Shown: positions 1 to 9,805 of the stretch, in pieces
Position numbering within the stretch: position 1 is the first letter of the stretch
Layout of the letters: each line of letters begins with the position of its first letter
Origin: a candidate division SR1 bacterium
Lineage (GTDB): Bacteria > Patescibacteriota > Gracilibacteria > Absconditabacterales > Absconditicoccaceae
Reading direction: 5' to 3'
Length of the DNA: 50,020 nt
Assembly: GCA_026397515.1 (NCBI GenBank)
Contig: JAPLUU010000007.1
Span: forward strand, 1-50,020
The notes under the pieces: generated by a model
What the model saw: only the letters and a program-made list of their open reading frames with translations
Told to the model about the DNA's origin: nothing
The model's database searches: none
Made by a program: the position numbers and the translations under genes

Positions 1-1
1 A

Positions 2-2164
2 ATAACCGATCACCAAGACGAACGTGATGTTCGTATCGCTAAAGCGAAAAAAATGAAAAATATGGGAGTGATTCCATATGCCCAATCTTTTGATAAAAAA
101 AATCTGATTTCAGATATTATAAAGGACTATGAAAACAAAGAACATCGTGATATCAACGATATTATCCTCAACCCTGAAATGCAAGTAAAAACCGCAGGAA
201 GGGTAATGTTATATCGTACTCACGGTAAATTAGCATTTGCGAAATTGCTTGATAGTACAGAAGAGATTCAGTTAATGTTTCACAAAGACAATTGTAAACT
301 TATTACGAGCGAATGAATAGTCAATACGTTGAATGACGGTAGTGAAGAATGAATGTCAGCATATAAATTTGTAGAGAAAATGGTAGATATGTGAGATTTT
401 ATCGGTGTAGCGTGAGAAATATTCAAGACACACAAAGGAGAACTTACGATATTTGTATCAGAATATACATTTTTATCAAAAGCAATCAGACCATTACCAG
501 AAAAATTTCATGGACTCCAAGACCAAGAAGAGCTCTATAGAAAAAGATATCTCGACATGACAATGAATCCTGAAACATATAAAAGATTTTTGTTGAAATC
601 AAAACTCTATCAAACGATGAGAGCGTTTTATACAAAAGAATGATTTACTGAAGTACAGACAAGCATATTAGGAAACTCAGCTTCTGGAGCAGCGGCAAGA
701 CCATTCATTACTCATCACAATGATTATGATACGGATGTATTTTTGAGAATTGCATTTGAAACAGGATTGAAAAAAGCAACTGTAGGAAGATTTGAAAAAG
801 TATTTGAAATAGGACAAGATTTTAGAAATGAAGGATCAGATCCAAGTCATCTTCAGGAATTTACACAAGTTGAACATTATGCAGTATACTGGAATTATGA
901 AGATAATATGAAATTTACAGAAAAATTATTTGATTATTTGTTTGATAATTTGGGACTGTCTAGAAAATTAAACGTAAAAGACAAGGAAGGAAATATCAAA
1001 GAAGTAGATTTTACGACACCATGGAAAAGAATAGATTATACCAAAGGTATCCAGGAAGCTAGTGGAATAGATATAACAAAATATGGTATGGATGATGCAG
1101 ATATACTCAGAGCAGATATCAAAGCCAAAAACATTATGTTTGAAAAAATGGACAACATGAGTACCACAACATTGATTGATTATCTCTTCAAAAAAAATCT
1201 CAGACCACAAATTATACAGCCTACATTCATCTACAACTATCCAGTTATAATGCAACCACTTGCAAGAATAGCTGACAAGGATGCAAATATTGTAGAACAA
1301 TTTCAGCTGATCGTAAACGGATGGGAAATGTGTAAAGCATATTCTGAATTAGTTGACCCGATTTTACAACAAGATAATTTTGATAAACAAGCAGAAGCAG
1401 CAGCAAATGGTGATGAAGAAGCTACAGCAAGCGATGATGATTTCGTCACCGCTATGGAATATGGAATGCCACCACAATCAGGGTTTGGTATGGGAATAGA
1501 AAGATTATTGGCGATTCTTTGTGAACAAGATAACCTCAGAGATGTAGTAATGTTTCCACTTATGAAGCCAGAAAAAAAAGCAGAGGAAATAGAAATCTGT
1601 GAAGTAGATGTAGAAAAAATTTATGGAAAATTACCAGCACTCGAAGATGTAGAAAACTTAGCAAAAAAATATTTGAAAGATACCTACAGACATTGTTTGG
1701 ATGTAGCAAAAGTCATGAAATATTTTGCAAAAAAATTGAAACAAAACGAAGAAATACGATATATAGCAGGCCTTCTTCACGATATCGATCGAGATCATAT
1801 TGGTAAAGATCCGACAAAACATTTGGGAGAAGAATTTGAAAAAATTGTAGGAGAAATAGATTTACCACAATGTTTAGTAGATGATATAAAATCTCATTAT
1901 ACCGTCAAAACATCAGTCGCAGTAAGTTCTCTTTTGAGAAGATATTTGGTCTCTGTAGATGAATTAACAGGATTCATTTATGCGGTATGACTTATGAGAC
2001 CGACAGGACTTGAAGGTATGGATTACAGTTCAGTCAAGAAGAAATTGAAAGATAAAAAATTCGCTGCTGGTGTAGATAGAGAAGATGTAAAAAATTGTGA
2101 AAAATTTCTCGCTATCACGATAGATGAATTCGTACCAGAAATTATCAAAGCAATGCAAGAATAA
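2..2164 (+). CDS. lysS: Lysyl-tRNA synthetase, class II, with C-terminal HD domain (5' end outside window)
   Basis: Charges tRNA-Lys with lysine. The frame is open from the window edge and no convincing start is visible, so the N-terminus is probably cut off. Class II LysRS signatures are clear: the OB-fold part, then RKRYLDM, GAAARPFITHHN, FEKVFEIGQDFRNEG and, near residue 500, GFGMGIERLLAI. Six in-frame UGA codons fall at glycine sites, including the G before FTEVQT and two in MGDFIGVAGE. A normal LysRS ends shortly after the FPLMKPE stretch. Here about 200 further residues follow, with HCLDVAK, AGLLHDID, KHLG and DDIKSHY, which is an HD phosphohydrolase-like domain. Two CGA codons in it (1757, 1790) lie where such domains often carry aromatic residues (E-I-x-YIAGLLHDID-x-D). 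The stop is UAA, followed by a terminator. The LysRS call is certain; what the HD domain does is unknown. Confidence 0.96.
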
Positions 2165-2220
2165 AATTCTTTAAAAGAAATATATGTTTACAACTTCTAT
2201 AGAAAAAAAAACAAAAAAAA

Positions 2221-2245
2221 GCTCCTGTAATAACAGGAGTTTTTA
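2221..2245. terminator. Bidirectional rho-independent terminator
   Basis: CTCCTGT (2222-2228) pairs with ACAGGAG (2233-2239) around an AATA loop. An A-run lies on the left and a T-run on the right, so it can end lysS from the left and the convergent minus-strand lipoprotein gene from the right. Confidence 0.85.
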
Positions 2246-2279
2246 TAATAATTATAAATGTTCTTAATGTATTGTTTGA

Positions 2280-3047
2280 TTATTTCTTTTCTTCACTTAT
2301 TTCTTCGATATGTGTTTCATCTTTAGATACATGATTCATATGCTTATTCGTATGCTTCTCATGTAGATAAGAACGAATAGCAGAAATAATCGGTATCACA
2401 ATAGACAGAAATATACATAAAGAAAACAGTATGGAAACAAAGTATGCGAGATAACACCAGCTTAGAATAAACATAGCCAGAGCTACAATACAACAGATAA
2501 TAATAATAAATAGATTATCATCGTCATAATCAAGAATATTCAGAAGCGCTATAAGGAAACACACAACGAACAAAACAGCTATAGTAATTTGCCAAAACAA
2601 CCGCGCATCTCTAACAGTTCTTTGCAGAGTTACTTGATCAAAATGAATAGGATCCATTGCCTTTAACGTAAAGGTTGTTTGGGGTGCCTTCCATAAAGTA
2701 GCACCAACCGTACGATGTTCTTCACATTGAAATATCATAGGTTCCCCCAGATAAAAACATTCATAATACATAGGAACGTTTTTAAGTAGGGTATCTGGAA
2801 TATCTAAGATTCCGAACTGATTATGAATAAGAACCTGTGATACACTCGGACTGTTCTTTTCCCCCATAATTATACAGTAATGGATGATGTTTTTTGCCGT
2901 ACTATCGGCTATTACTGTTTTCCAGTGAATCGTATCTGAAGATATATCATTTTTTTGTAATGATTCTTTCAGATTGTAACGTCCACAACTCATAAACATA
3001 GTAGCAATAGCCACCAATGCTATAGATAAAAAAAGTTTTTTTTTCAT
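2280..3047 (-). CDS. Putative lipoprotein with transmembrane segments, unknown function
   Basis: 255 residues. The N-terminus MKKKLFLSIALVAIATMFMSCG is a lipoprotein-type signal peptide with Cys21 as the likely lipidated residue. A polar domain of about 125 residues follows, then hydrophobic segments near residues 153-172, 182-200 and 203-222, and a charged His/Lys/Glu-rich tail. I recognise no family. It has no in-frame UGA although it has about five glycines, all GGN; that is suggestive of foreign origin but too few to decide. It converges on lysS across a shared terminator. Start chosen at the ATG directly before the signal peptide. Confidence 0.75.
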   Translation of the reverse strand: MKKKLFLSIALVAIATMFMSCGRYNLKESLQKNDISSDTIHWKTVIADSTAKNIIHYCIIMGEKNSPSVSQVLIHNQFGILDIPDTLLKNVPMYYECFYLGEPMIFQCEEHRTVGATLWKAPQTTFTLKAMDPIHFDQVTLQRTVRDARLFWQITIAVLFVVCFLIALLNILDYDDDNLFIIIICCIVALAMFILSWCYLAYFVSILFSLCIFLSIVIPIISAIRSYLHEKHTNKHMNHVSKDETHIEEISEEKK

Positions 3048-3180
3048 ATGTTTTTATTTTTATTTATTATTTTATACATATATAAATACAAAAGTCAAGT
3101 TGAATAAGATGAGAAAAATATTTTTTATTTTTATATATTTAAATACCTACATGACAGATATAAAAAATATTATAGTAAAA

Positions 3181-3208
3181 AAAATTCCCACACATAGGGG
3201 AATTTTTT
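3181..3208. terminator. Rho-independent terminator, arginine decarboxylase side
   Basis: AAAATTCCC (3181-3189) and GGGGAATTTT (3197-3206) form a stem around a seven-base loop, with A and T runs on both sides. It sits just downstream of the minus-strand arginine decarboxylase gene. Confidence 0.75.
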
Positions 3209-3224
3209 TATTATAGAAAAAATA

Positions 3225-3770
3225 TTATTCTAGAATAAACACAGCTGCCGAGATTACAGTAGTTCGTAAGCCATCCTTATGTCATTGAGTAGATTGTGAA
3301 ATATTTCTCGTTTTAAATATTTTTCCACTAGCGATATATTCTTGTTTTCTTTCATCCCAGTTTTTATCAGCATCAAATTCTATTCATAAAGTGGTAGCAA
3401 GCATAGTAGCAGCAAGATCTTCAGCGTAATCTCAGCTTATCTCCTCAGTCTCACCATATGCATGATGTTCGGAGAGATATCCATAATTTTCATTATCTGC
3501 AGGTATCGCCAATCCTATTGCCGCAGAGATTAATCTATTTGCTTCATTTGTTTGATTTTTTGCCATCACACAAAAAGTTATTTGTCCAGGAGAAAGTAAT
3601 TGTTCTCATTCTTCTTTGGAAAGAATCTTACATGTAGGAGGATATATACTTGATACATAGACAAGGTTACATTTTTCTATTCACGCTTTTCTCAAAGCAA
3701 GTTCAAAACTAGCCAATTTATCTTTGTGTACACCGACACCTTTGGTGAAAAAAACTTTTTTTGGAATCAT
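3225..3770 (-). CDS. Pyruvoyl-dependent arginine decarboxylase
   Basis: 181 residues, usual length for the PvlArgDC family, which converts arginine to agmatine. Recognisable blocks are [28 protein letters not shown] (Ser40-Ser41, the self-cleavage site that makes the pyruvoyl group), [35 protein letters not shown] and, near the C-terminus, [12 protein letters not shown]. That x is CGA at 3264-3266, where I recall family members having Trp. In-frame UGA codons replace family glycines, for example after RKA and after ISQSTQ. Start chosen at the internal ATG giving MIPKK, because the 32 residues upstream of it are low-complexity AT-rich and lack family similarity. The UPF0489 gene about 1.4 kb away could act on related chemistry. 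Confidence 0.93.
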
Positions 3771-3932
3771 AAAAAAATATTTTAAAAAAAATAAAAAGAT
3801 AATATACTTTGTATTCTTGTAATCAAAAAAAACAAGATAAAAATCATTTTTTATACTACTATACAAAAAAATAAATAGTTGTTTTTACAGGACAAATTTT
3901 TATGCTTAAACCACTTTATTTGCATCATAGCT

Positions 3933-4847
3933 ATGTTTATAGGAAACAAGGAAAGTATCCAGACACTAACCAAATATATCGACATGTTCTTTGCGGGAGA
4001 TCCCAAAGCTCCACATTTTCTTATTGTCTCATGACCACAACATATCGGTAAATCAAGTAGTGTAAAAGAGTTATTGAAGGAAAGAATGGGAAATTATTTC
4101 GTAACTGATGTACTACAGATAAAAGATTTTTCAGAACAATTGGAGAAAAAGAAACATAATCTCAGAATAGAATTTAAACCAGGATCTGAAACAGCAAAAA
4201 TATTAGTCAAAGAGCAAAATTATGAAGATATAGGAGTAAGAGAAATCAATAAGCGATTACAACAATCAGCAGTTGGAAAAAACAAAGTAGTCCTCATAGA
4301 AAATATTGAAAGAATGACAAAAGATGCACCTCATGCATTTCTAAAAACATGTGAAGAACCACTACCAAAGAGACTTATTATAGCAACAACATCAAACGAA
4401 ACACAACTATTAGAAACCATCCTTTCTAGAGCACTTACGATTAAATTTAACGAATTATCAGACCAAGAATTATCTCAACGAATGGAGAGTGAAAATCTAT
4501 TTAACAACAATAATGAACTCAGACAATTAGTGATAAATATGGCTATGGGGAAACCATGAATAGCGAAACGTGTAGAAGAGCTTATCAAAAATGAACCAGA
4601 ATTAGAAAAAACATTTACCGATCTTATTCACAATCTCTCTACCGGCAAAAAACGCTTTTTCGCTCACGACGCATTGAAAAAATTATATAAACATGGAATC
4701 CTTGATGCCTTCATCGATGGACGAATTGGATATTGTGTAAATAATGATATGCAAGAAAAATGACAAAAACGATTGGCAACCAAAAGACTTATGAGAACGA
4801 ATGTAAACATAGAAAATCTCCTCCTTTACTGACTTATAAACTGATAG
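3933..4847 (+). CDS. holB: DNA polymerase III subunit delta' (clamp-loader ATPase)
   Basis: 304 residues. This clamp-loader subunit helps place the sliding clamp on DNA. Walker A is GPQHIGKS at residues 34-41, its first glycine coded by UGA. Further on are KNKVVLIENIERMT (Walker B region), AFLKTCEEP and an LSRAL sensor-type motif, in the order expected of HolB/DnaX-like proteins. Walker B is weak (ENIE rather than DEAE), usual for delta', which often does not hydrolyse ATP. UGA codons lie at 4557, 4761, 4830 and 4842; the stop is UAG. Start is the ATG giving MFIGNKE; no strong Shine-Dalgarno is visible. Confidence 0.85.
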
Positions 4848-5131
4848 AAAAAACGTAATAATTTTTCTACTTATTATTAAAGATAGGTAAATAAAGTCGA
4901 TTGCGTATCGCTGAATGAAGAAGACATATCAAAGAGTATCGATTTTTAATAAAGATGAAGGAGCAATCGACGAGGGGTTTTTTGCTCTTGTCCTTTGCGA
5001 AGTCAAAGGATACTTTTTTCTTGATCCTCAGCGAAGTCTGAGGGCACCTGGGAGGAAAAAAGCCCACCTTAGTGGACAAGTAAGGCCAAGCCGGCGAGGC
5101 GATAAAAAATGATTTATTATATGAAATAATA
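4848..5131. repeat. Gene-free stretch with family B hairpin element (copy B1)
   Basis: Between holB and the UPF0489 gene. It holds TTTGCGAAGTCAAA-type and CCTCAGCGAAGTCTGAGG-type small inverted repeats and the 15-base tail AGCCGGCGAGGCGAT at 5089-5103, which recurs exactly at 29944-29958 and 44681-44695. It is locally more GC-rich than its surroundings. Overlapping ORFs on both strands here look like by-products of the repeat. Confidence 0.65.
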
Positions 5132-5848
5132 ATGTACAAGGTGTGAACTTACATTACCGAACCAATAGGAAACAACGAATTTCATTATAATGAAAGAATC
5201 GCTCTTTGATCTATAGGAAAAATTTTCGTTCCAAATATAATTCAAGGAAATCTAGATGATCTCGAAGAAGGATCAGAAATAGTTTTTGAAGAAGTTGTAG
5301 ATAATAAGCTAATAAGTTGCACAGGACTTAAACACTTTATACAGACAGCATATAAGGGTATACCTACCTATATTTTCGACAATCACAATCACGCACTTTT
5401 TTTCTGGTATCGATATATAAAACAGTTTGAAGAGATAAAACCATTCGTTGTAATTCATATCGATCAACACGCAGATACCAAAGAAAACAAAAATAGTTTC
5501 AAAGTCACCCACGCTTCCCCTCAAGACGTAATGAATTTTACCAGCTATGGATGTAATGTTGGTAATTTCCTCACCTCTGCCAAAGAAGCATGAATTATAG
5601 AACAAATCATCCAGGTCAGAAGCCAACATGCACTACACAATATGGAAACATTAGATTTTCATACCTATAATTATATCTTGGATATTGATGTAGATTTTCG
5701 AGAAGATAAAACAGAACAAGAAATAGAATCTGACTTTGAAATCATCAGAAAACTCATAGACAATGTATGCCTCATCACCATAGCCACCTCTCCCTATTTT
5801 ATTGATCAAAAAAGAGCTATTGAGATCATTAAAGATATGTTAATATAA
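5132..5848 (+). CDS. UPF0489 family protein (arginase-like fold)
   Basis: 238 residues. Metal-binding style motifs are visible: FDNHNHALFFWY near residue 86, VVIHIDQHADT near residue 113 and YILDIDVDFRED near residue 180. The DxH/HxDxHxD pattern and the DIDxDxF motif are characteristic of the UPF0489 family, distant relatives of arginase and agmatinase; members include peptide arginases that make ornithine in peptide natural products. The substrate here is unknown. A pyruvoyl arginine decarboxylase lies close by, so agmatine or arginine chemistry is a reasonable guess, not shown. UGA codons are at glycine-compatible sites (MYKVG, ALGSIG, EAGI). ATG at 5132 is the first in frame. Confidence 0.8.
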
Positions 5849-6034
5849 AATTTAACAAAAAATTAAAATAACTTTAATACATCGCCAGATGCATGACTAT
5901 TCACTCCACATATTCGAAATAATCAATTCATTCGAACCGAAGTGAGTCATACGAATGTATACGAACAAGGTGAGATAAAAGAGTTTCTCATAATGAAACG
6001 ACAATTCGTTATGTTTGCATCTGGCATGATCTTT

Positions 6035-6090
6035 TTGCTTACTTTTTCTATCAAGAGAAAAAGTAAGTCTAGCGAAGCGTTTAAGAAAAA
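6035..6090. repeat. Family B hairpin element (copy B2)
   Basis: ACTTTTTCT and AGAAAAAGT form a hairpin around a six-base loop, followed by CTAGCGAAGCGTTTA. The same hairpin and tail recur at about 44625-44725. It lies in the 260-base gap between the convergent UPF0489 and guaB1 genes, where it may act as a terminator; otherwise I see nothing in that gap. Confidence 0.65.
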
Positions 6091-6108
6091 TATATGTAAA
6101 ATTATTAT

Positions 6109-7551
6109 TTATTTTCTAATTTTCCCATGGGGAGTTCCTTCAGCAAATCATGCTATCGTTTGTACGCCTACAATTGCTTTATCCGTAAATTCTTGTAAAT
6201 TATTTGCACCGACATAGGTCATAGAAGAGCGTAATCCTGTCATAAATTCGTCGACAACATCTCACACAGATTCCATTCATGGATTGATATATATTTTTGA
6301 GCTAGATATTCCTTCGCGAAACATCTGCTTTTTTGCAAGTTCAAATAAAGATACTTTCTGATTTCTTCACACAACAGCTTTCCTAGATGCCATGCCATAA
6401 TTTTCTTTATACATCAATCCACGTTCATCATATTTTACATCGCCGACAGATTCAAACACTCAAGCAAACATGGTTCCTATCATCACCTGATTTGCTCATG
6501 CAGCCAATGCGAGAATCATATCTCTCGGAGATTTTACTCCTCCATCAGCTCGGACAAATCATCAAAGTTTTTTAGCTTCTTGAGCACATTTGTAGACGGC
6601 CGTAAATTGCGGTCTACCGACTCAAGTTTTCATTCTTGTTGTACACATCGCTCATGGACCTATGCCTACTTTGACACCATTCGCTCCAGCTTCGATCAAC
6701 GCTCTCGTCGCTTCAGCAGTGATGACATTTCATGCAATCACGGTAGCTTCAGTACCAAATTGTTGTCTAAATTTTTTCACGGTATCAATCATGGATTTTT
6801 GATATCCATGCGCCGTATCCAAAACAAACGTTCTGATTCATAAATCATACAATACACGGACTTTTTCATCAAACGAATTTACTCAGACAGCAACAGCGAC
6901 ATCAAGCTTTCCATGAACATCTAATGTCGGTTGATAAATACTATTTCTGATAGTATTTTTTTTGGTAAGAATTCATTTCAAAATTCCTTGATCATCGACA
7001 ATGGGCAATGAAGATATTCATTTTTCGTCCATGAGGTTAAACGCTTCTTCGTCAGATATTCATAGTTTTCAGGTGATTAAATTTGTTTTATTGATATTTC
7101 CCAGCAAGGTAAATTGATCGAGTTTTTCTAAGTCCTGAGGCTTAAAAATAGAAAGTGCTTTCCCCTGATCATCAATCATAATGACACAATTATGTGCTCT
7201 TTTGGTAATCACTCACAACGCATCTCTGATAGTATGAGAAGCTTTCATGGTAATCGGACTATCATAATGCACATCAGCAGATTTGAGCGAAGTGATAATA
7301 GTTTTGAGTGTCTCGATATCCATATCTTGTGGTAAAACGGCAAGTCATCCATAACGTGCAAGTGTTTCAGCCATTCTTCTTCATGAGACAGCATTCATAT
7401 TTGACGATACAATAGGAATATGTGTTCCAAAAGATACGACAGGATGTACATCTATTTCCAGTCTCGATTTCCCTTCAAAATAATTTTGAAATAAGAAGAC
7501 ATCTTCATAGGTAAGCTCTTCATTTTCGTAGAGTGTGTTATTAAATTTCAT
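6109..7551 (-). CDS. IMP dehydrogenase / GMP reductase family protein, GuaB1 type
   Basis: 480 residues: a TIM barrel with two CBS domains inserted near residues 90-200. The sequence follows the GuaB1 branch rather than ordinary GuaB: GRRMAETLARYGGLAVLPQD early on, [20 protein letters not shown] at the active-site loop (catalytic Cys in MCTTR), FAGVFESVGD, and SSMTYVGANNLQEF near the end. A mycobacterial GuaB1 has been characterised as a GMP reductase (GMP to IMP), so this enzyme may make IMP rather than use it. Many glycines are UGA. A CGA at 6550-6552 (FVxADGGV) sits where I recall Trp in GuaB1. It is divergent from purA, which consumes IMP. ATG at 7551 gives MKFNNTLYE; an in-frame ATG six codons upstream is possible but less likely. 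Confidence 0.9.
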
Positions 7552-7640
7552 AGAACATACTAATAACAAATTAAAATTCTAACGGACAAATAATACCATT
7601 TTACCTCAATTTTACAATATAAATTACTATCAAAAATCCA

Positions 7641-7669
7641 TTGACATATTACCAACAAAAAGATATTAT
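7641..7669 (+). promoter_or_regulatory. Sigma-70-type promoter for purA
   Basis: TTGACA (7641-7646), a 17-base spacer, then TATTAT (7664-7669). It points at purA, whose ATG is about 140 bases further on. Between them, around 7695-7735, an AAAAAGCCA / TGGACTTTTTT hairpin could attenuate the leader. Confidence 0.6.
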
Positions 7670-7807
7670 AAAGTATATAAATAAAAAACAATAAAAAATA
7701 AAAAAGCCAAAAAAAACATATTGGACTTTTTTTATAATGCCAGCAAAATTAACGTAGAGTACACAGTATATAAAATAGAAAAGTTTTTTATATTATATAA
7801 ACAACAA

Positions 7808-9196
7808 ATGAAAAAGCTATCATCAGAGAGAGAAGGATGATCTATATATAATAAAGCAAAACCAATTGAAAATCTTACCAATGAAAATTTTGAAGATAAA
7901 ATTTGGGAAAGAGGAAATGTAACCGTAATATATTGATGACAACAATGAGACGAATGAAAGGGAAAGGTGACTTCACAATTTAAAAATAATGATCGAGTTG
8001 CTGTATCTACATGATGATGAAATGCATGACATCAAGCTGTTTGTAAAAACGGAGAAAAAATTGCACTTCATGAATTACCTTGATGAGCAGTCAATGAACA
8101 TGCAAAAATATATATAGGACAATGAAGAGTGGTAAATATACAATGAATGTACGAAGAAATAAAATTATTGGAATCAAAATGATATAATATGAAATGAAGA
8201 ACGTTCGTAGCATGATGAGCTCAGATAATTTTCAATAATTTACAAAGAAAATTAGACGGAATAATAGAAGGATTAAAATCATCAAAAGTATGAACAACGA
8301 AAAAATGAATATGACCAGCTTATGCGCTTAAAGCACTGAGAACAGGACCAAATTTCAATATAGTATCCAATCCAAATTCTGATCAATTAAACGAGTTTAT
8401 GAAAGTAAACTCAGAGTTATTCACGTGATTGGATTTAGAAGAAATAATGAATGAAGTACAAGAAGGAAAAATGTTGTTACAAAAAATGATTGATGATGGA
8501 TATATACAAATAGATCATGGTAATATGTTGTTGAATGATGCTGCTCACAAAGGAGAAAAAATCTTAGTAGAACATTCTCAATCTTCATGACTTGCGATAG
8601 ATTGATGAAATTATCCATATTGCACAAGCTCAGACACCACATCAAATGGGGTTTCTAGTGGATTGAATTTACCAGAAATTCATACTAATATCATAGTTAC
8701 AAAAGCTATAAAATCCAAAGTTGGATGATGATATTTTCCCACAAAATTTGAAAAAGAAAAAGCTGACGAATATAGAGCATATTGTAAAGATGAAGTATGA
8801 GCAACAAGTTGAAGAACAAGAGATGTAGGATATTATGACATAGTAGAACTTAGAGAAACACTTAAAAAAAATAAAGCAAATATACTGTATATAACCAAAT
8901 ATGACCTTCTAGATGCACTAGGAGAACATGCAAAAATATGAGAAAAATATATCAATACAAAAGATGGAAAAACATATACAGATTCATTACCGCAATGAAG
9001 CGAATATGAAAATATCCAAGTAGAATATAGTCAAGATTTTGATTTAAGCGAAAGTATACAGTGAAAAAAAGACAAATCTGAATTATCACAAAACTATAAA
9101 GATTATACTGATCATCTTATAGAAGTACTATGATTTGATGGTAATATAGTACTATGAACATGAGTAAAATGAGAAGAATATATTGTATATAAATAA
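7808..9196 (+). CDS. purA: Adenylosuccinate synthetase
   Basis: 462 residues. Joins IMP and aspartate with GTP to make adenylosuccinate, the committed step to AMP. Motifs in order: IYGGQQGDEGKGKVT (41-55, the GTP-binding start), STGGGNAGHQAV, LHELPGGAVNEH, TTKKGIGPAYA, EHSQSSGLAIDGGNYPYCTSS and GATSGRTRDVGYYD. About 35 in-frame UGA codons are needed for this reading and nearly every one is a conserved glycine, including consecutive UGA pairs and a triplet; under the standard code no ORF survives. The roughly 36 residues before the first motif are longer than usual. A CGA at 7994-7996 precedes VAVSTGGGNAGH. Ends UAA. Confidence 0.95.
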
Positions 9197-9206
9197 TCTA
9201 TAATAC

Positions 9207-9234
9207 TTGACATCAGACACATTATAAGTATACC
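9207..9234 (+). promoter_or_regulatory. Possible promoter for the dCMP deaminase gene
   Basis: TTGACA at 9207-9212 with TATACC at 9229-9234 (16-base spacing), about 54 bases before the deaminase ATG. The -10 box is imperfect. Confidence 0.4.
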
Positions 9235-9287
9235 ATATAAAATATAATTTTCACTATTTAGTCGTTTTATCGTTTAATCGTTTAAAT

Positions 9288-9779
9288 ATGGCTGAAGAAA
9301 AGTATATCCGCCCCACACGAGATGAATATTTTATGGAAGTAGCAAAAACAGTAGCCAAAAGAGCAACATGTGATAGAGGAAGAAGTGGTTGTGTTATAGC
9401 AAAAAATAAACAAATTTTATGTACAGGATACGTAGGCTCACCTCCATGATTACCACATTGTGATGAAGTCGGACACCAGTTTAAACAAATGACCCATGAA
9501 GATGGAAGTGTTACCAATCATTGTGTAAGAACCGTACATGCAGAACAAAATGCTATCTGTCAGGCAGCAAAATTATGAGTCAGTATAGAATGAGCGACAT
9601 TATATTGTAAGATGACACCATGTAGAACATGTGCAATGTTGATTATCAGTTGTGGAATAAAACAGGTATTCGCAGAAAAGAAATATCATGCAGGTGCTGA
9701 ATCAGAAGCAATGTTTAAAGAAGCAGGCGTAGAACTTAAATATTTCGAAGAATCCATAGAAAAATACGAAAAACAATAA
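9288..9779 (+). CDS. Deoxycytidylate (dCMP) deaminase family protein
   Basis: 163 residues. Deaminates dCMP to dUMP for dTMP synthesis. The zinc site is complete: HAEQNA (His plus catalytic Glu) and TPCRTCA (PCxxC). The middle part GYVGSPPGLPHCDEVGH is typical of dCMP deaminases. The N-terminal motif reads RPTxDEYFMEVA with x = CGA (9318-9320), where the family has an almost invariant Trp (RPSWDEYF); this is one of the cleanest CGA=Trp sites in the window. Three glycines are UGA. A second, more divergent deaminase is encoded at 36046. Confidence 0.92.
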
Positions 9780-9805
9780 TATTATTTTATGATAATTTCC
9801 AAAAT

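Noticed and set aside
4867-5139. Overlapping ORFs on both strands around the repeat
   Set aside because: Explained by the GC-rich palindromic element, which keeps frames open on both strands.
6387-6843. Plus-strand ORFs of 62 and 87 codons
   Set aside because: They lie antisense inside the well-supported GuaB1 gene and their products have no protein-like pattern.
7808-9196. UGA codons as selenocysteine, or the genes as pseudogenes
   Set aside because: UGAs are far too many, align with glycines across unrelated enzymes, and the frames are otherwise intact.
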